Part shown: positions 22,558 to 31,723 of the stretch, in pieces
Layout: each line of letters starts with the position of its first letter
Numbering within the stretch: the first letter of the stretch is position 1
NCBI GenBank assembly: GCA_030407085.1
Contig: CM059584.1
Span: forward strand, 1,979,501-2,043,500
Direction of reading: 5' to 3'
Length of the DNA: 64,000 nucleotides
From: Trichopria drosophilae
Taxonomy: Eukaryota; Arthropoda; Insecta; Hymenoptera; Diapriidae
Program-made: the position numbers and the translations under genes
The notes under the pieces: generated by a model
What the model was told of the DNA's origin: nothing
Seen by the model: the letters and a program-made list of their open reading frames with translations, nothing else
The model's database searches: none

Positions 22558-23119
22558 CTATAGACAAATATCCATCAACGGGTCATGGTTCTTTTTTACT
22601 TTATCAATGTGTACTATTTTATTTTGTCGAGCATTGATGCGTAATTTTATATTTCGTGAGCCACATATTTCAATAATTTCGTAGGGCCCAGTGTATTCGT
22701 CGTCTACCTTGCCCTTCCGGGGTTCTTTTAATAATAATACCATTTCACCTTCGCGAAAATGGCAAATATATAATTTTCGATCATAATATTTTTTCGACCG
22801 GTGAATTTGTGAGAGATTCATCGCGGCTAACGTCCGTGCTTCCATGATTCTCTCGGTCAATTTTGCTAAATAATCGTCGTATGTAATGAGCTTCTCGCGG
22901 GTGGCGTGTGCACTTGGCAATCGTGCGTTTGTCCCATATACAAGCTCGTGTGGCGAGTAGTTTGTCCCTTCATGAACACTCGTATTGTATGAAAACATGG
23001 CGAATGGAAGCCAAATGTCCCAATCGCTACGTTTCTCGAGAAAATTCTTCAGGTATTCCGACCATCGTCTCTTAATTTTAAAAATCGAGGGATCGAATTT
23101 TAAAGATCGCCTTTTAATT
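22558..23119 (-). pseudogene. gypsy integrase, end of core and C-terminal domain
   Basis: EYLKNFLEKRSDWDIWLPFA, then FSYNTSVHEGTNYSPHELVY, is the classic gypsy block downstream of the catalytic Glu. KSKKYYDRK and GEMVLLLKEPRKGK...YTGPYEIIEI form the SH3-like C-terminal (GPY/F-type) domain. Upstream of EYLKN the expected block with the catalytic Glu is missing; instead the peptide FKIKRR occurs twice, matching a small duplicated TTTTAATTTTAAAAAT in the DNA at about 23070-23125. Confidence 0.88.
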
Positions 23120-23630
23120 TTAAAAATTTTCGCAAATTCTTTCATGATCTTTGTGATAAAACCTTGGTCGGTAAGAATGGATACAGGGGCTCCAAAACTG
23201 CAAATAAAATGTTTTGCAAACGCCTTTGCAACTTCTACTGCTGATGCCTCCGCTAGCGGAATTCCAAGGAAGTATTTCGTCTTGTATGGTTAATACATAC
23301 CGATTCCCACTCTCAGTGATATCTGTTGGTCCCCATATATCAAGGGCCACTTTGTCAAACGCGTTTCGTGGTGTGTCTGTAATAGGACCATTGGTAACCG
23401 TGTTTTTACGCGCACGAGTTTTTTCCTTTGACATCCGGCACATCTTTTTACGTATTCCGTGACGTCACTTTTCATGTTTCGCCAAAAAAAATTTTCGCAT
23501 AAGCGACGATACGTTTTGATCACTCCTTTGTGACCTCCTATAACTGAATCACGGTGTTCTTTTATTATGGCGAATCGCTCGCTTACTGGAGGTATGGAAC
23601 GGTTGTCCTTACAAAAGGTGATCGTTAGTT
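23120..23630 (-). pseudogene. gypsy integrase zinc-binding and first half of core
   Basis: The zinc-binding region reads GGHKGVIKTYRR...YVKRCAGCQRKK (about 23430-23560), giving the H and CxxC ligands. A frameshift near 23430 leads to FDKVALDIWGPTDITESGN with the first catalytic Asp. Another shift near 23285 leads to a segment with EASAVEVAKAF and SILTDQGF, the second catalytic Asp. The frames at 23290-23919 and 23120-23443 overlap because of these shifts. Confidence 0.85.
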
Positions 23631-24390
23631 CTCGTCGGCGAAGTAGTGATTGAATTGTATCTTGGATATCTCGCCATTGAATATGTTGGAACATGTCGCG
23701 ATCCTGCCCGATTATTATGGATGAAATCTCAAATTTTGTTAAAAGGGCATCCAATACATTGATGGATTTGACAATGCTTGATTTTAAGGCTCGATCATCA
23801 AGGTTTTGTTTAACGACAAGTCCGAAGAGTCTGGTCTTACCTTTTTTATGTACTACCATTTCACCGATTTTTAATCGTTTGAATGACAATTCGTCGGGAT
23901 TAATTAAATGTCGTTCCACGAGGCCTAGACCGATTTCGCTATCTAAATGTCCACTGGCCGTGGTAAAGTAGACAATATGTCCCTTTTTATAGAATACGTG
24001 ATCATTGATAGTATTTATTCTTAGTTGAGAATCGACAGGCTCGTAAAAGTCTTCGTTTCCCCCAGCGTCTATCGGACCATTCCCTCCACGTTACTGTGTG
24101 GGGGTGATTGTCGTCGAGACGTTGGGATCGTGACCTGCCTCAATCGGCTCCGTTGCGTTCGGGAAATTTCCGACGTACGATGACGTAATCCCTAGCGCCG
24201 TGCCTGTTAGTCCCAATATGCCTATGTACTCGGGCAAGAGTGGGGTGTAGTGTAACCTTTCGTGATGTAGATGGTGCGTTTGGTGTGCCTTTTCTGGTTT
24301 TATGTGATAAAATTGCGGTTTATCTGTCGGACTATGCTTTTGTATGCAAATATTTGTATTGAAACCCATACAGCACTGGAATTTTCTGTA
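23630..24390 (-). pseudogene. Macro-like (TARG1-type) domain and upstream linker in the gypsy polyprotein
   Basis: A single frame runs from about 24390 to 23290, with one TAA at 24091-24093. The linker (24094-24390) is rich in His, Pro and Thr. After it comes KKGHIVYFTTASGHLDSEIG then LGLVERHL, LKIGEMVVHKKGK, LFGLVVKQ, a helix-like stretch, SIIIGQDRDMFQHIQWRDI and ITFC. The pattern (HIV-start strand, GxG/GLV loop, LVxK strand, 'I.W.dI...I' end) fits the ADP-ribose-handling macro fold of the TARG1/OARD1 type. I recall the same domain in other arthropod gypsy elements. It lies directly before the integrase zinc-binding region. Binding or hydrolysis of ADP-ribose is an inference. Confidence 0.6.
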
Positions 24391-25360
24391 ATGTATCGGA
24401 AACGCTTCAGAAACGTTTCCGCGAAAATTTGAAATCATTTCAGATACATAACGGATATGTGTCGGAAACGTATCGGAAATGTATCGGAAATCTTTAAATG
24501 TAGTAACCATGGCCGTTTTAGCTAGTCGCAGAAACGTAACGTTAAGTGCTTTGTTACACAACAAAAATACAACGGAAACATAACGGACACGTAACATGAT
24601 AAAATGTGTTTTATTATAGATATGTAACTGGAAGGTACCGTACACGTAATAGTTGTATTTATAGTTACGTTACGGAATGATAACAGAAACATAACGGACA
24701 TATTTCCCCCCCTAGTTTCAGAATGTAACGGAAATATAGCGGAAACATATCGGCCACGTAACTTGGTAACATCTCTAGGAAATAGCGGTCGTAATATTCA
24801 AAAAAACGTTTCACATCTGCAATGTTTATAATACGTTTCTGTAATGTTTTCAAAACTTTTCGTGTTGTAACATTTTAAAAACATTACACAAATCTATTAT
24901 AAACATTGTTGACTTGAAAAGTTTTGAAAATGTTTTTGTAATGTTATATAAATTCATTAACTTATATTTCCTGTAAACGACTAATTTTTTTTTTGTGTAC
25001 TGTAAAAAAAAATCAGTGTATTTTCACCACGTTTATGGTTGGAAATAAATCAATTATTTATGTAAAGTTATTTTTTGGTGTTACCACGGTATAGTTATAT
25101 CACCAAAAATAACTTTATATTTTTAATTAAAAGTATATTAGGTTTTAGAACTTTGTGGTTAATAGGAAATATAGGTTGGTGAGTTTATAAAACGTTATAA
25201 AAATATTTTCAAAACATTTCATGCGGCTATATTTAATAGGGTTTTGCGTACCGTACACAAAAATCATTGTATTTTCACTAAGCTAATGATTGAAAATAAA
25301 TTAATTATATTGACACATACATGAAATACAAGAAAAAAGAAATATATTGAATGTAAGAAT
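24391..25360. repeat. Non-coding repeat inserted within the gypsy accessory region
   Basis: About 1 kb rich in GTAACGGAAAC/ATCGGAAACGTA-like words (24400-24760) and inverted AAACATT/AATGTTT blocks (24830-24960). It separates the OTU-like and macro-like coding parts and breaks the frame. Terminal repeats were not resolved; CAGTGCTGTATGGG at the low end has no clear partner. Confidence 0.5.
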
Positions 25361-25365
25361 TACAT

Positions 25366-25713
25366 ACCTCGATCTTTGCCAGTTTTCGTTTTTTTTTCCA
25401 GTATGGACAATGCACGTACATATTCAGCACATGATAATAGAAAATCGCTGTTCTTCAGCGTTTCTCTTAATTTTTGAGGGCTCATGTTTAACTGTTGTAA
25501 TTTAATTAAGGAGGTAAAAAGACAATTTCCGTCTTTTGCTACATCAGTATACTCTTTTAGTGTTTTGTAGGGTTCCATACATGAGTTTGAGAGTGGATAA
25601 TTTAAATGCTGAGACAATTCATCGTTCTCAGACGCACGCATGGTCCTCTCGTCGACCTGCATTTCGCTTTCTCCGATTTCGTTAAGTTCAGTGGGGATGT
25701 CGTCGAGTTCCAT
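25366..25713 (-). pseudogene. OTU-like cysteine protease segment in the gypsy polyprotein
   Basis: The frame reads an acidic lead (ELDDIPTELNEIGESEMQVD), then YTDVAKDGNCLFTSLI and an LRETLKNSDFLL stretch. DGNCLF is the catalytic-site signature of OTU deubiquitinases (Asp and Cys). The second half with the catalytic His is not visible, because coding stops at 25366 where GTATGT and unrelated sequence follow. OTU domains occur in some viral and retroelement polyproteins. Whether it cleaved ubiquitin or the polyprotein cannot be told from this. Confidence 0.55.
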
Positions 25714-26100
25714 CGACTCGTCGAGGATTTTCGTTTCGTCCTGATCTCCGGGCCGTTCGTCGGTGCTCGGTGGAGCGTGTCCCTCTCCGTTGATGTTGAT
25801 GGTAGCTTCTCTAGCTCTCTGCGTTGCGAGTAAGAACTATTTTTAGATGGGCCCTTCTCCTTGGGCGTCGAATGGGAAAGTAAACGTATAGTTTCTTCGG
25901 GCGGGTCGAGGGAAAACTCCGACGACCATGAATCTTCTAGGTCCTCGCTGTCCGACGTATGACTTTTTCGATTTTTCATTTTCTTCTTTTTCTTCGAGTT
26001 TTCTCTGACGCTTAGTTCTTCCATTTCGGAATACGTGGTTTCTGAATCCGGTTGTGACGTAAGTTCGTCCTCGGTAGGGAATTCTTCTATTTCCCTCCAA
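25714..26100 (-). pseudogene. Acidic, Ser/Lys-rich linker of the gypsy polyprotein
   Basis: The frames (25602-26024, and 25843-26100 in a second frame) contain KKKKKMKNRKSHTSDSED and EDSWSSEFSLDPPEET, a low-complexity charged linker. At least two frame changes are needed to read through to the OTU-like segment. No domain is recognised. Confidence 0.5.
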
Positions 26101-26116
26101 CGGTCTCGAACATCAG

Positions 26117-26434
26117 CTAACCGTTTCTTATAGTTCCTGCTTCGGATAGCACTTCATTTTTTATTATTTTGGGTTTTTCTTTTATCTGAGCTCGTTTTAC
26201 TGTAGGGTCAATTTTCAAATAATCCGGCACTTGTAATTTGTCTACTTCCGTTATATATTGTTTTCTTTGTTTTTTCTTCACCGGTGTAGGAGGTTTTTTC
26301 ATTGAAGTTGATCCGTCTTGCTGTCTCGACCGAGTTTTTCCTTTGTGGTTTCCTAATTTCATGTAGGCTGGCAATTCGAGTTTATCGACCTCGGTTATGT
26401 ATTTCTTTCGAGCTGTCTTTTCAACTCCCAGCAT
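26117..26434 (-). pseudogene. Gypsy accessory peptide with a tandem KYITEVDKL repeat
   Basis: Two related peptides, ARKKYITEVDKLELPAYMKL and QRKQYITEVDKLQVPDYLKI, sit about 47 residues apart in a Lys/Pro-rich context. This resembles a duplicated short linear motif. It lies directly after the RNase H in the polyprotein order. The function is unknown. Confidence 0.5.
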
Positions 26435-26464
26435 TGGAACTCTGGCTCTCTTTGTCGCAGTCAG

Positions 26465-27017
26465 TCACGTTGTCTTCAACATCTCCATATGTGTCGGTTT
26501 CTTCATCGAAATCCTTACCACGTTTTTTCGCGCTTCATCTGCGTTGACATTACGTTTCCCCTCTTTATATACCACATCGTATTCGTAATCTTCTAATTTT
26601 ATGCGAAAACGGTGTAATCTCAAATTAATATCCATCATAGTTTTAAGGAATTTTAGCGGATGATCTGTTACGAGAGTGAATTTTCGACCATACAAATATG
26701 GACGGAATTGTTCTACGGCGTACGACATTTCTTTTTCCGATGTAGTGTATCGGATTTCTGCTCCTGTCAAACTTCGTGATGCTTATGCGACTAGTAGATC
26801 CTCACCAATCTTGCCTTGCGATAAAATAGCGCCAAGTGCTACTCCCGAGCCGTCCGTAGTGACAACGAACGGCTCGTCGAAATTTGGTAACTGTAAGATT
26901 GGTGTATTACATAACAGATCCTTTAGTTTCTCAAACGCTTCTCTATCTGCTCGGTACCCCATGTAAACTTGACATTCTGACGTAATAAGATAATTAACGG
27001 GTGGGCGATTTTTGAGA
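26465..27017 (-). pseudogene. gypsy RT connection and RNase H
   Basis: After the DNA transposon insertion the frame reads FSKIAHPLIILLRQNVKFTW. It shifts once (about 26958) to ADREAFEKLKDLLCN, then reads PFVVTTDGSGVALGAILSQ with the first RNase H Asp. A TAA at 26783-26785 replaces the Tyr expected before ASRSLTGAE. The rest has FTLVTDHPLKFL and a shortened NVNADEARKN where the family has NADALSR. Confidence 0.88.
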
Positions 27018-27315
27018 ATGGGCTACTTGCATCAAAAATTAAAAAATCCACAAAAAATATGTAGACTTTCTATAAACCCCCATAAACCTGGAAAAACTAT
27101 TGAAAAATTTTTTTGATAATGAGAAGTTGCTAAAAAATATTAATAAAATTTGAAAAAAATGCGATCTTCAGAAACGTTTGTGATTGGTCGCGACGGTCGT
27201 GACGTAGATATTCATCGTCGGTTTGAATGAGATTTCGAACTTTTTTCCCGGGTAAACAGAAAGTTGCAAATATTGAAACAATACGTTTGTCAAGGAGAAA
27301 ATTATATTTTTGAGC

Positions 27316-27777
27316 ATGTCAGGAAACAAATTTTTTGTACGTGCTCAGTCCGACAATTTGCCGACGATTAATATATTCATGGTGACTGATTTTTTTAAAA
27401 ATAATGAGTGCTTTAATGTTGCTGAAAGCAGAGGAGTAAAGACTGACAGGTAATTTTCTTTACATTTAAAACAATTTAATTAAATTTAAAATAGCAAATA
27501 TACTTAATTCTTCTAATTTTACAAATTATTTTAATGTATTTACATCAATTTATCATTGAAGCAGAGTGACATAACCTCAAATTGTCACATCCAATACTGA
27601 TATGTTCTGATAATGTATATATCTAATTATAATATCGTTATAAGATCATGTGAATATTTAAAATGATTTCATTGTAGGTCAAAACGCGAGAATTATGGAG
27701 ATTCGGCTGTTGGATACGTAGAACTATGCAGGGAAAACAAATATTGCTATATCCGTGGAAGGGTTTGCATTATATGA
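27316..27777 (+). CDS. N-terminal exons of a YqaJ/SWIM-type transposon protein (truncated)
   Basis: Exon 1 is 27316-27449 (ATG at 27316; donor AG|GTAATT). Exon 2 is 27678-27777 (acceptor TTGTAG; stop 27775-27777). The phases fit, giving 77 residues with FFVRAQSDNLPTINI, KTDRSKRENYGDSAVGYVEL and YCYIRGRV. This matches the start of a multicopy invertebrate protein family that carries a SWIM-type zinc finger and a YqaJ-like recombinase/nuclease domain further on. Those later domains are absent, so this copy is truncated by the internal deletion. The start is 296 bases inside the left TIR. Confidence 0.6.
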
Positions 27778-28149
27778 AGTTTATATTTATATACTTACAT
27801 TGTCAATTAAGAATCCATATAAACGTACAATATTCATTCATCTGAATTCAATACAGATGAACTTCTACGATAAGTGATATAGACGTTAGACATAGCGACT
27901 TCAACGTTATTATACAACTTATAAAGCGATTATATTTTTTAAACAAAGGAGTGTATTACACAATTCCTATTCATTTCACAAAGCTGTTGAGCTTATATAT
28001 GCGAATAAAAATACTACGTAAATATATAGGTTCACATAAGTACGCATTCATTTACGTAAAATTTGTATTCATCTAAAAATGTATTTCAAAAACTGGATTC
28101 AAAATCATACTTTGAAATATAATGAATTAATACATTACATTTTACTTAC

Positions 28150-28362
28150 ATTAAAATGATCTTCACAACAATATAATGAAGATTTCAAAGATCTGTTACA
28201 CATTTCTTCATCAGTACTTAAAGCTATTTTATACCATTCTTTTTTAATTTCACCCTTTGGCACAGCAACAATGGTTTTCTGTGGTGAATTAGTTGAATTG
28301 TTTGAACAATTTGGCATAAAGCAGTATTTAAAATTTGTTGGCTTTCTATTTTGTGTTGACAT
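28150..28362 (-). CDS. THAP-domain first exon of a transposon gene (truncated)
   Basis: ATG at 28360-28362, 71 codons in phase 0 up to a strong GTAAGT donor (28149-28144). The peptide has YCFMPNCSNNS, a central EWYKIALS and YCCEDHFN, the C2CH zinc-binding pattern of THAP domains (sequence-specific DNA binding, as in P-element-like and ISL2EU transposases). No following exon can be found on this strand within the element, consistent with internal deletion. The gene points inward from the right TIR. Confidence 0.72.
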
Positions 28363-28446
28363 TTTCAATATTGTAGTTCAACTGATTTCGGAGTTTTGTA
28401 TTATTTGTATATATGGGACAGAAAGGTTAGGTTACAGAGTGAACAG

Positions 28447-28454
28447 TGACGTCA
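28447..28454. promoter_or_regulatory. CRE-like palindrome upstream of the THAP exon
   Basis: TGACGTCA, the perfect CREB/ATF consensus, lies 85 bases upstream of the THAP ATG in a CpG-containing stretch. A partial GTGACGTA occurs near 27199, upstream of the plus-strand gene. This suggests matched promoters at both ends of the element, but a chance match is possible. Confidence 0.35.
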
Positions 28455-28629
28455 CGCCTCAATCGCGCGCAAAACAGGCCGTTTCAAAAGTAGTCGAAAT
28501 TTAAGTGTTCAAAAAATATATAAAAACTCACAAAAAACACAGGAATATATTTTTGTATGTAATAATCTAACCCATACTTTATAATGATCCAATAAAAACC
28601 AACAAAAAATTTTGATGCAAGTAGCCCAT

Positions 28630-28893
28630 CCCTCAACAAATCGTCTATAATATTCCGCTGGTCCAAGAAATTGTTTAACGTTTTTTCGATTTTTGGGGAC
28701 CGGATATTTCCTTACCGCTTCAATCTTTTTCGCATCTGGCTGGACTGTATTATTTCCAATAGTGTGCCCCAAGTACGCAGCTTCCTTGCGTAGGAACTGA
28801 CATTTATCGGGTTCCAACGTAAGATTTGCGTCTTGAAGTCGTTTTATGAGGCGTCTAAATTTAACCTCATGTTCATACGTAAATTATTATGTC
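28630..28893 (-). pseudogene. gypsy RT fragment (thumb region)
   Basis: The frame reads RRLIKRLQDANLTLEPDKCQ, AAYLGHTIG, then KKIEAVRKYPVPKNRKNVKQ and FLGPAEYYRRFVEG. This is the region after the YxDD box in Ty3/gypsy RT. It is cut on the right by repeat copy B near 28905 and on the left by the DNA transposon. The catalytic box is not present. Confidence 0.88.
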
Positions 28894-28904
28894 AGACTAG
28901 CGTT

Positions 28905-30014
28905 TTAACCCAGACTAAGTCTGGACGAAGTATTGAATTTGGTCACTTCGGGCAAAAAAATTACCATATAGTTTTTCATCAAATGTCGACGTTTCAGATC
29001 TTAAGGAACCCAAATCAATAATAAAAAAATTTGTGTCCGTACGTCCCGTTTTTTTGTCTCGCGATAACTGGCGAACGGATAAGCGTATTGACATAATTTT
29101 TTGTTTAAATACGCGTCTTGGCATAACTTAGATCTGATTAGATTTTGGGGCAGATCCACCCGTCCATTACTAAAAAAAATTAGCCCCAATTAATTTTCTT
29201 TGTAGTTTTTTGCATTTATTTTGAAAAATACAAATTTTATTAAAAAATGTTTCAAACAAAAAAGATAGAGCATGAAATTCTCTACAAAAAAGGTTATATG
29301 CATTTTCTTCCTAAAGTCAACGATAATGCCATAAAAACTGGTTTAAAATGTTTATGACTATTGTCTGAAAAAATTACGCTATAGTTTTTCATCAACTTTC
29401 GACGTTTCGACCCCCTACCCCCCAGGGGTAGTCTTTGCCAGCTCCTCGGGGGCGGTGACCACCTACGGGCGCGGTGACCACCTACGGGCGCAAAGTTCAT
29501 TTACGCCCTTGTTACGAAAATAACTATTTCGATATATCTAAAAGATGTCTTATAGATATCTATAAGATATCCGTCATACATATTTTCGACACTTTCAAGA
29601 TATCTTTGACGAATTATATGTATATATTGCATATATATAATATCATAATAATACAGACAGTAATTAGTAAAACACAGTAAACATGTAATATGCATCAAAT
29701 AGTCTATTAGAATACAAGTGCATGAAGTAAGTGTTTTGCAACTTTTATTTATTAATACTTCGGCTGGCCTGTTGTCGGGGTCGAAGTTTTGAAAATGCTC
29801 ATTTTCAATTTTCATACATATAAGAAACACTATATTGTTGTAACATATCTATCGAAGCCACTTGGACCTAAATATGATTGGACCCCCAAATATCAATATA
29901 ATTTTATAATATAATTGAAAGCTGATAGTAAACAAATGAGTCTTAAGGAAAAGCCGACTCTCCACTGGGTCGAAGTTTCTGAGCGAGCGAAGCGAGCGAG
30001 GCACCACGCCAACA
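28905..30014 (-). repeat. Interspersed repeat, copy B
   Basis: 28908-29280 matches 6762-7140 of copy A in the same direction. 29360-30014 is the reverse complement of copy C (33983-34560) and of the left part of copy A, ending GAGGCACCACGCC. It lacks the 386-bp insertion of copy A, giving the empty site near 29350. A short tandem of CGGTGACCACCTACGGGCG lies at 29453-29490. Confidence 0.78.
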
Positions 30015-30194
30015 CTAGTTTATAGTTGAAATAATTTAACTGGATTGCTATTGGTCACTTTTTTATCTATTGCGAATAAATGGAACTCAAGAAATTACAC
30101 ATGGGAACGATCAAAGCATTAAATAAAATGTCGTTGAAAAAATTTTTTTTTAAATTAATGGAGCTCGTGAAAAATCGCTAAATAGTGTCATTTT
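30015..30194. other. Spacer, no feature seen
   Basis: AT-rich sequence with no gene. Confidence 0.3.
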
Positions 30195-30455
30195 TTACAA
30201 AAAATTAAAAAATTTAAATTTTTCCAGTTTAAAAAAAATTTTTTAGATTCTTTGGGTCATTCTTTGCAAGAATTGTCTCTTTTGAATTTTTCCTGAAATG
30301 CTTATTGTCGGAGATTGCCAAACTACTAAAAATGACATTTTTTTTTGAAATTTTTACGAAAAATTCACAAGAGACATTTCTTATACAGAATGACCCAAAG
30401 AATCTAAAAAAATTTTGTTTCGACCGAAAAATTTAAATTTTTTAATTTTTTGCTA
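30195..30455. repeat. Fold-back repeat with ~90-bp arms
   Basis: Left arm 30195-30285 (AAATTTAAATTTTTCCAG, TAGATTCTTTGGGTCATTCT, TTGTCTCTTTTG) pairs with right arm 30366-30455 (AAGAGACA, AGAATGACCCAAAGAATCTA, AAAAATTTAAATTTTT). The spacer is about 80 bp. Confidence 0.75.
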
Positions 30456-30483
30456 TTTTACATGCTTTCCTTTAAATTAGGCT

Positions 30484-30640
30484 GAGTCTATATCCACGCA
30501 TGGAACGACCCCCACCCTGCCTCCCGGCCCCCCTGCGGGGGGCAGCGCCCGATACTACCCGCTAACCTAACCGCGAGAGGGGAATCATGGAGTACGCGCG
30601 GTGGGAGGCATTTCGTGCGTGGAAATAGACATTCCGTTTA
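30484..30640. repeat. Short GC-rich element with inverted ends
   Basis: GTCTATATCCACGCATGG near 30487 and CGTGCGTGGAAATAGAC near 30626 are inverted relatives. Between them is a GC-rich core with the dyad GGCCCCCCTGCGGGGGGC. It is probably a small non-autonomous element. Confidence 0.5.
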
Positions 30641-31402
30641 AATTATGTGTTCAAGGAAATTTTACATTTTTTTTTCGTAATTTCATTATATTATAATATT
30701 TGGACGTATTTGAGCCTAATATAAAAATATTTCATGAGAATACGTGATCTTTATACAATTGTACAATATAGGGATTTTTTTCATAAATTGCAAAAAATTC
30801 TGTGAAAATTCGTTTTTCATTCATTACAAGACGTTCATTAATTCCATATATATCATTTTTCGAAAATTAAAACTTCCTTTTCATCTATATAGAAAATTTG
30901 TACGCATATAGTACTTCCCGTTTCTAAGACACATAAATTGTGTGCGGGCGTATTCGTGCGTGCGTGTGCGTGTGCGTGTGCGCGAGCGTGCGCGTTCGCG
31001 TGCGTGCACGTGCATGAGTATCTCTGGGTGTTAATTAATAATTGAGTGATAATATTTGTAACGTTTGCAATATTTGTTGACATGTTTTCGCATTAAATTA
31101 CAATAGCTGTTTACAATTCGCATTTATGAATTCAGTGAATATTGTATTTCGTAGTTATCGGTTATTACTGGTTAAATTAACAACAAAATTAATATGGGGC
31201 AACAACAGGCAAAAGAGGTATTTTTGCAGTTATTTTTAAGGGGAGGGACCGGTAAAATTTTGGCACCTAGGACTTTCATATGTATGACATTATTATTTAT
31301 GGGGTTTAACGAATTTTTTTTCGGCAAAAATGCGACGAATTTGAAAATCCATGCGAGAGTTTGTTCAAAATAATAAAAAATACAGCCATAATTTTTTTCG
31401 TG
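30641..31402. other. AT-rich spacer with a GTGCG microsatellite
   Basis: A degenerate (GTGCGT)n run lies at 30941-31015. No gene seen. Confidence 0.5.
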
Positions 31403-31500
31403 AATAGTATATTACGATACAAGTGCGCGAAGTAGGTGATTTGTGCACGAGCGTAACGAGTGCGAAAGTCACCTGCGGTGCACGTGTATCGTATACTATT
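31403..31500. repeat. Hairpin MITE with ATAGTAT...CGATACAAGTGCG ends
   Basis: The left end AATAGTATATTACGATACAA and the right end GTATCGTATACTATT are inverted. The centre GCACGAGCGTAACGAGTGC is itself dyad-rich. The terminal motif is shared with the 48381-48565 hairpin and with the ATAGTTATTTTCGTATCAAG segment of the A/B/C repeats. Confidence 0.6.
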
Positions 31501-31723
31501 TTTTTTGACTCCGTGAGAGAAATTTTTCGCGCACTGATTTGAGTGTGCGAAGTACTTCGCGCGGGGGAAACGGGGCAAAGTGATGAATATCAAATATTTC
31601 CGATTGGTTGTAAAATATTATATGTGACTTCTCTATAATTCAGTTCAATATAATGCCATCTCGGTTAAAATTCAATATAATGTTATCTCAAACGCAACTC
31701 AGGTCGAGCTGAAATATCGAGTT

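Larger units (their letters stand above)
27020..28627. mobile_element. ISL2EU-type DNA transposon, internally deleted, inserted in the gypsy RT
   Basis: The perfect inverted ends GGGCTACTTGCATCAAAA (27020-27037 and 28610-28627) are flanked by AT on both sides (27018-27019, 28628-28629). Removing 27020-28627 and one AT restores an open gypsy RT frame across the site, so the borders and the 2-bp duplication are well defined. Inside, each end carries the start of a gene pointing inward: a YqaJ-type protein start on plus (27316) and a THAP domain on minus (28362). AT duplications plus a transposase gene and a YqaJ gene are what I recall for the ISL2EU superfamily. The middle with the catalytic parts is gone. 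Confidence 0.72.
22558..28893 (-). mobile_element. Ty3/gypsy retrotransposon with accessory domains, decayed
   Basis: Minus-strand order: RT thumb end (28893-28630), insertion of a DNA transposon (28627-27020), connection and RNase H (27017-26465), a tandem peptide repeat (26434-26117), an acidic/Ser-rich linker (about 26100-25714), an OTU-like segment (25713-25366), a non-coding insertion (about 25360-24391), a linker and macro-like domain (about 24390-23630), the integrase zinc-binding region and core (about 23630-23120) and the integrase C-terminal region (to 22558). Gag, protease and most of RT are missing because repeat copy B begins at 28905. The element carries several stops and frameshifts. 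Confidence 0.85.
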
